DNA from: Clostridiales bacterium
Lineage (GTDB): Bacteria; Bacillota; Clostridia; Oscillospirales; Oscillospiraceae
Assembly (NCBI GenBank): GCA_019421525.1
Contig: JAHZFC010000106.1
Span: forward strand, 1-7,662
Direction: 5' to 3'
Length of the DNA stretch: 7,662 nucleotides
Made by a program: the position numbers and the translations under genes. Numbering within the stretch: the first letter of the stretch is position 1; each line of letters begins with the position of its first letter. The notes under the pieces were generated by a model. That model was given only the letters and a program-made list of their open reading frames with translations, did no database searches and had not been told where the DNA came from. Below are positions 6,291 through 7,662 of the stretch, piece by piece.

Positions 6291-6319
6291 ATTATATCCC
6301 TCCGCCCGACATCTGTCAA
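6291..6319 (-). promoter_or_regulatory. Perfect-consensus sigma-A promoter of the lysine transporter operon
   Basis: On the minus strand, TTGACA (6314-6319) and TATAAT (6291-6296) are separated by exactly 17 bases. An A/T-rich stretch (AAAATTTCACTTTCC) lies just upstream and could act as an UP element. The start site is expected near 6284, giving a leader of about 294 nt that holds the riboswitch and its terminator. Initiation is probably strong and constitutive, with control by attenuation. Confidence 0.92.
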
Positions 6320-6519
6320 CAGGAAAGTGAAATTTTGGGAGATCTCCCCGCAGAGCGGACAGATCCGGCGGGATGCCCCAGCACTTTGACTGAGGAAAGT
6401 GGAGCTGTGGGATGGACCGCTTTCGGGAAAGCGGTGCACGGGAAAACCGTGAGAGGATGGGACGGGGCGTTCCCGGGAAACTTCTGGTGGGCAGGGCGGG
6501 AGATGGCGGGGCCCTTTTC
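6320..6519. other. Non-coding spacer with two small hairpins
   Basis: I see no gene between the transporter promoter and the end of the membrane-protein gene. Two hairpins stand side by side: ACCGCTTTC (6416-6424) with 6427-6435, a 9-bp inverted repeat, and CACGG (6437-6441) with CCGTG (6447-6451). A 10-bp palindrome TTCCCGGGAA lies at 6470-6479. Minus-strand transcripts of the membrane-protein gene would run through these, but no U-tract follows, so a terminator cannot be claimed. Confidence 0.5.
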
Positions 6520-7053
6520 TCACGGTGCAGCCATCCCTGTGGCAGCGGGCAGGGTATCGAGGCTTCCATCGAGGGCCTCAGACCCGTCCAGCGCCCGTGC
6601 AGCGCTCAGGACATCGGGCTCTGACCGGATGGCTCCATAGAGGGACTCAAGCTCGCCCTTCAGATCCGGGGGCAGAGAGCCTGTGGAAGCTGCCGCGCCG
6701 ATGACGTCGATGAGGCTCGCGGAAAGCTCCAGAAATGTACGGTACGCAAAGGACATATCGCCCAGCTCGTATTTTTGCTCTGTGTTCAAAAAGAACTTTA
6801 GCTGCCCGCACAGGAGATCCACGCTTGTTTTTAGATGCAGGAGGTCATCCGCGGTCAGCTCCCCCTCCTTTTCACAGGCGTTTTCCAAAGAATGGAGCAC
6901 AGTGGAATAGGCGTCCTGGATGATCTCATCCGCGGTCGTGACAGATCCCCGGGCAGAGTTCACACGGTCTGAAAAAAGGTAAAGGCAGGCCAGGCCGAGC
7001 AGGACACACGATATGGCCAAGATATGATATCTGATCTTTATGCTGGTCGGCAT
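6520..7053 (-). CDS. Single-pass membrane-anchored protein of unknown function
   Basis: I do not recognise this 177-residue protein. A short positively charged N-terminus (MPTSIKIRYH) precedes one hydrophobic segment at about residues 10-27, which fits an uncleaved signal anchor with the rest outside the membrane. The exported part, about 28-155, is mostly helical in character, with alternating acidic and hydrophobic residues and no evident catalytic motif. Cysteines occur at 60 and 82. Near the C-terminus LDGS occurs twice in close succession (ALDGSEALDGS). The frame is open up to 7170. The ATG at 7053 is preferred because AAAGAGGG lies 10 bases upstream and the predicted promoter overlaps the longer start. 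It is transcribed divergently from secA. A structural or sensory role at the cell surface is only a guess. Confidence 0.75.
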   Translation of the reverse strand: MPTSIKIRYHILAISCVLLGLACLYLFSDRVNSARGSVTTADEIIQDAYSTVLHSLENACEKEGELTADDLLHLKTSVDLLCGQLKFFLNTEQKYELGDMSFAYRTFLELSASLIDVIGAAASTGSLPPDLKGELESLYGAIRSEPDVLSAARALDGSEALDGSLDTLPAATGMAAP

Positions 7054-7141
7054 GGATCGGGTACCCTCTTTCTTCTGGGGCACAGGCCCCGGGACGCGGA
7101 TGGAGGAGCTTCCGGCAGGAAGGTGTTTTATAGCGATCAAG

Positions 7142-7170
7142 ATCATAACACGGATGGGGAAAAATGTCAA
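7142..7170 (-). promoter_or_regulatory. Promoter of the membrane-protein gene
   Basis: On the minus strand a perfect TTGACA (7165-7170) is followed after 17 bases by TATGAT (7142-7147), one mismatch from consensus. The start is expected near 7135, giving a leader of about 80 bases. This promoter supports the gene being real and expressed from the ATG at 7053. Confidence 0.8.
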
Positions 7171-7282
7171 TTGGACGCAGGGCGGGGCGGGAAGGATCAG
7201 AGGCCCGGGACGGCGCGGCCCAGGCGGTCAAATTTCCCGAATGATGCGTGGGTTTTTGTGGGCATCTTTTTACAATTTCCTC

Positions 7283-7311
7283 TTTTTTCTCCTCTGGGGT
7301 TGTGATATACT
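7283..7311 (+). promoter_or_regulatory. Extended -10 promoter of secA
   Basis: TATACT at 7306-7311 is preceded by TGA, forming an extended -10 (TGATATACT). Seventeen bases upstream is only a T-run (7283-7288), so the -35 is weak, as is common with extended -10 promoters. The start is expected near 7318, about 50 bases before the secA ATG. A small hairpin, GGGTC/GACCC (7326-7330 with 7336-7340), lies in the leader. Confidence 0.65.
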
Positions 7312-7367
7312 GTACCAGTTAAATTGGGTCTCTGTGACCCGCTGAAAGAAGAAAGGACACAGAAGTT

Positions 7368-7662
7368 ATGGGTCTGATCAACAAGATCTTCGGCACCCGA
7401 TCCCAGCGGGAGGTCAAGGCGCTGACCCCCATCGTGGATAAGATCGAGGCGCTCTCCGACGAATACAAGGCATTGTCCGACCAGCAGCTGCGGGCCAAGA
7501 CCGACGAGTTCAAGGCCCGCCTGGCCAAGGGGGAGACGTTGGACGACATCCTCCCCGAGGCCTTTGCCGCCTGCCGGGAGGCGGCCGACCGTGTGCTGGG
7601 CATGCGCCCCTACCGGGTGCAGCTCATCGGCGGCATCATCCTCCACCAGGGCCGCATCGCCG
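7368..7662 (+). CDS. secA: SecA preprotein translocase ATPase, N-terminal part (cut by window end)
   Basis: The reading frame from the ATG at 7368 stays open to the window edge and gives 98 residues starting MGLINKIFGTRSQREVK. It matches the SecA N-terminus closely: ALSDQQLRAKTDEFKARL, GETLDDILPEAFA, and RVLGMRPYRVQLIGGIILHQ, which leads towards the Walker A region just past the edge. SecA is the ATP-driven motor that pushes preproteins, including lipoproteins such as the binding protein in this window, through SecYEG. GAAAGGA at 7351-7357 is a suitable ribosome binding site, 10 bases upstream. The gene is essential and most of it lies outside the window. Confidence 0.97.
   Translation, partial: MGLINKIFGTRSQREVKALTPIVDKIEALSDEYKALSDQQLRAKTDEFKARLAKGETLDDILPEAFAACREAADRVLGMRPYRVQLIGGIILHQGRIA

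Noticed and set aside
6278..6523. Minus-strand 81-residue frame starting with GTG at the end of the membrane-protein gene
   Set aside because: It has no ribosome binding site of note, has Pro/Ser-rich shadow-like composition, and runs through the perfect transporter promoter.
1..7662. Mobile element, CRISPR, toxin-antitoxin or defence system
   Set aside because: No transposase, integrase, repeat-spacer array, tRNA-linked attachment site or defence-type protein is visible. The genes are housekeeping or nutrient-uptake types.

Overview
The window reads as a chromosomal segment of a high-GC Firmicute. I infer a gut-type Clostridia, Oscillospiraceae-like, from a Firmicute-style SecA start, a classical lysine (L-box) riboswitch, a lipoprotein-anchored amino-acid ABC transporter, strong AGGAGG-type ribosome binding sites and consensus sigma-A promoters in a GC-rich background. 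The genus cannot be fixed without a database search. Every gene except secA lies on the minus strand, so the biology runs from right to left.

Layout from right to left. (1) The start of secA (plus strand, cut by the window edge) has an extended -10 promoter. (2) Divergent to it is a 177-residue single-pass membrane protein of unknown function, with its own near-consensus promoter. (3) About 200 bases of non-coding DNA with small hairpins follow. (4) Next is a lysine-uptake operon: a perfect-consensus promoter (TTGACA, 17 bases, TATAAT), a roughly 165-nt lysine riboswitch aptamer, an intrinsic terminator as expression platform, then genes for a substrate-binding lipoprotein, a permease and an ATPase. 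A strong 12-bp hairpin lies between the binding-protein and permease genes, and an intrinsic terminator closes the operon. (5) A second transcription unit follows: a YheO/DauR-type PAS-HTH regulator with its own promoter, a PepV-type M20 dipeptidase whose ribosome binding site overlaps the regulator stop codon, and, 61 bases further on, a divergent Mrp/NBP35-type P-loop ATPase. Two consecutive perfect hairpins lie beyond that last stop codon.

The transporter family alone would only say 'polar amino acid'. The riboswitch points to lysine. When lysine is plentiful the aptamer helix P1 should form and leave the terminator free. When lysine is scarce the 3' strand of P1 can pair with the 5' half of the terminator and let the operon be read. 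The neighbouring dipeptidase unit may supply amino acids from imported peptides, but nothing in the sequence ties its control to lysine.

I do not see a mobile element, CRISPR array, tRNA, rRNA or defence system. The most informative features are the riboswitch-controlled operon, the Mrp-like protein that lacks the family's C-terminal CxxC but has a four-cysteine cluster at its N-terminus, and the unassigned membrane protein beside secA.
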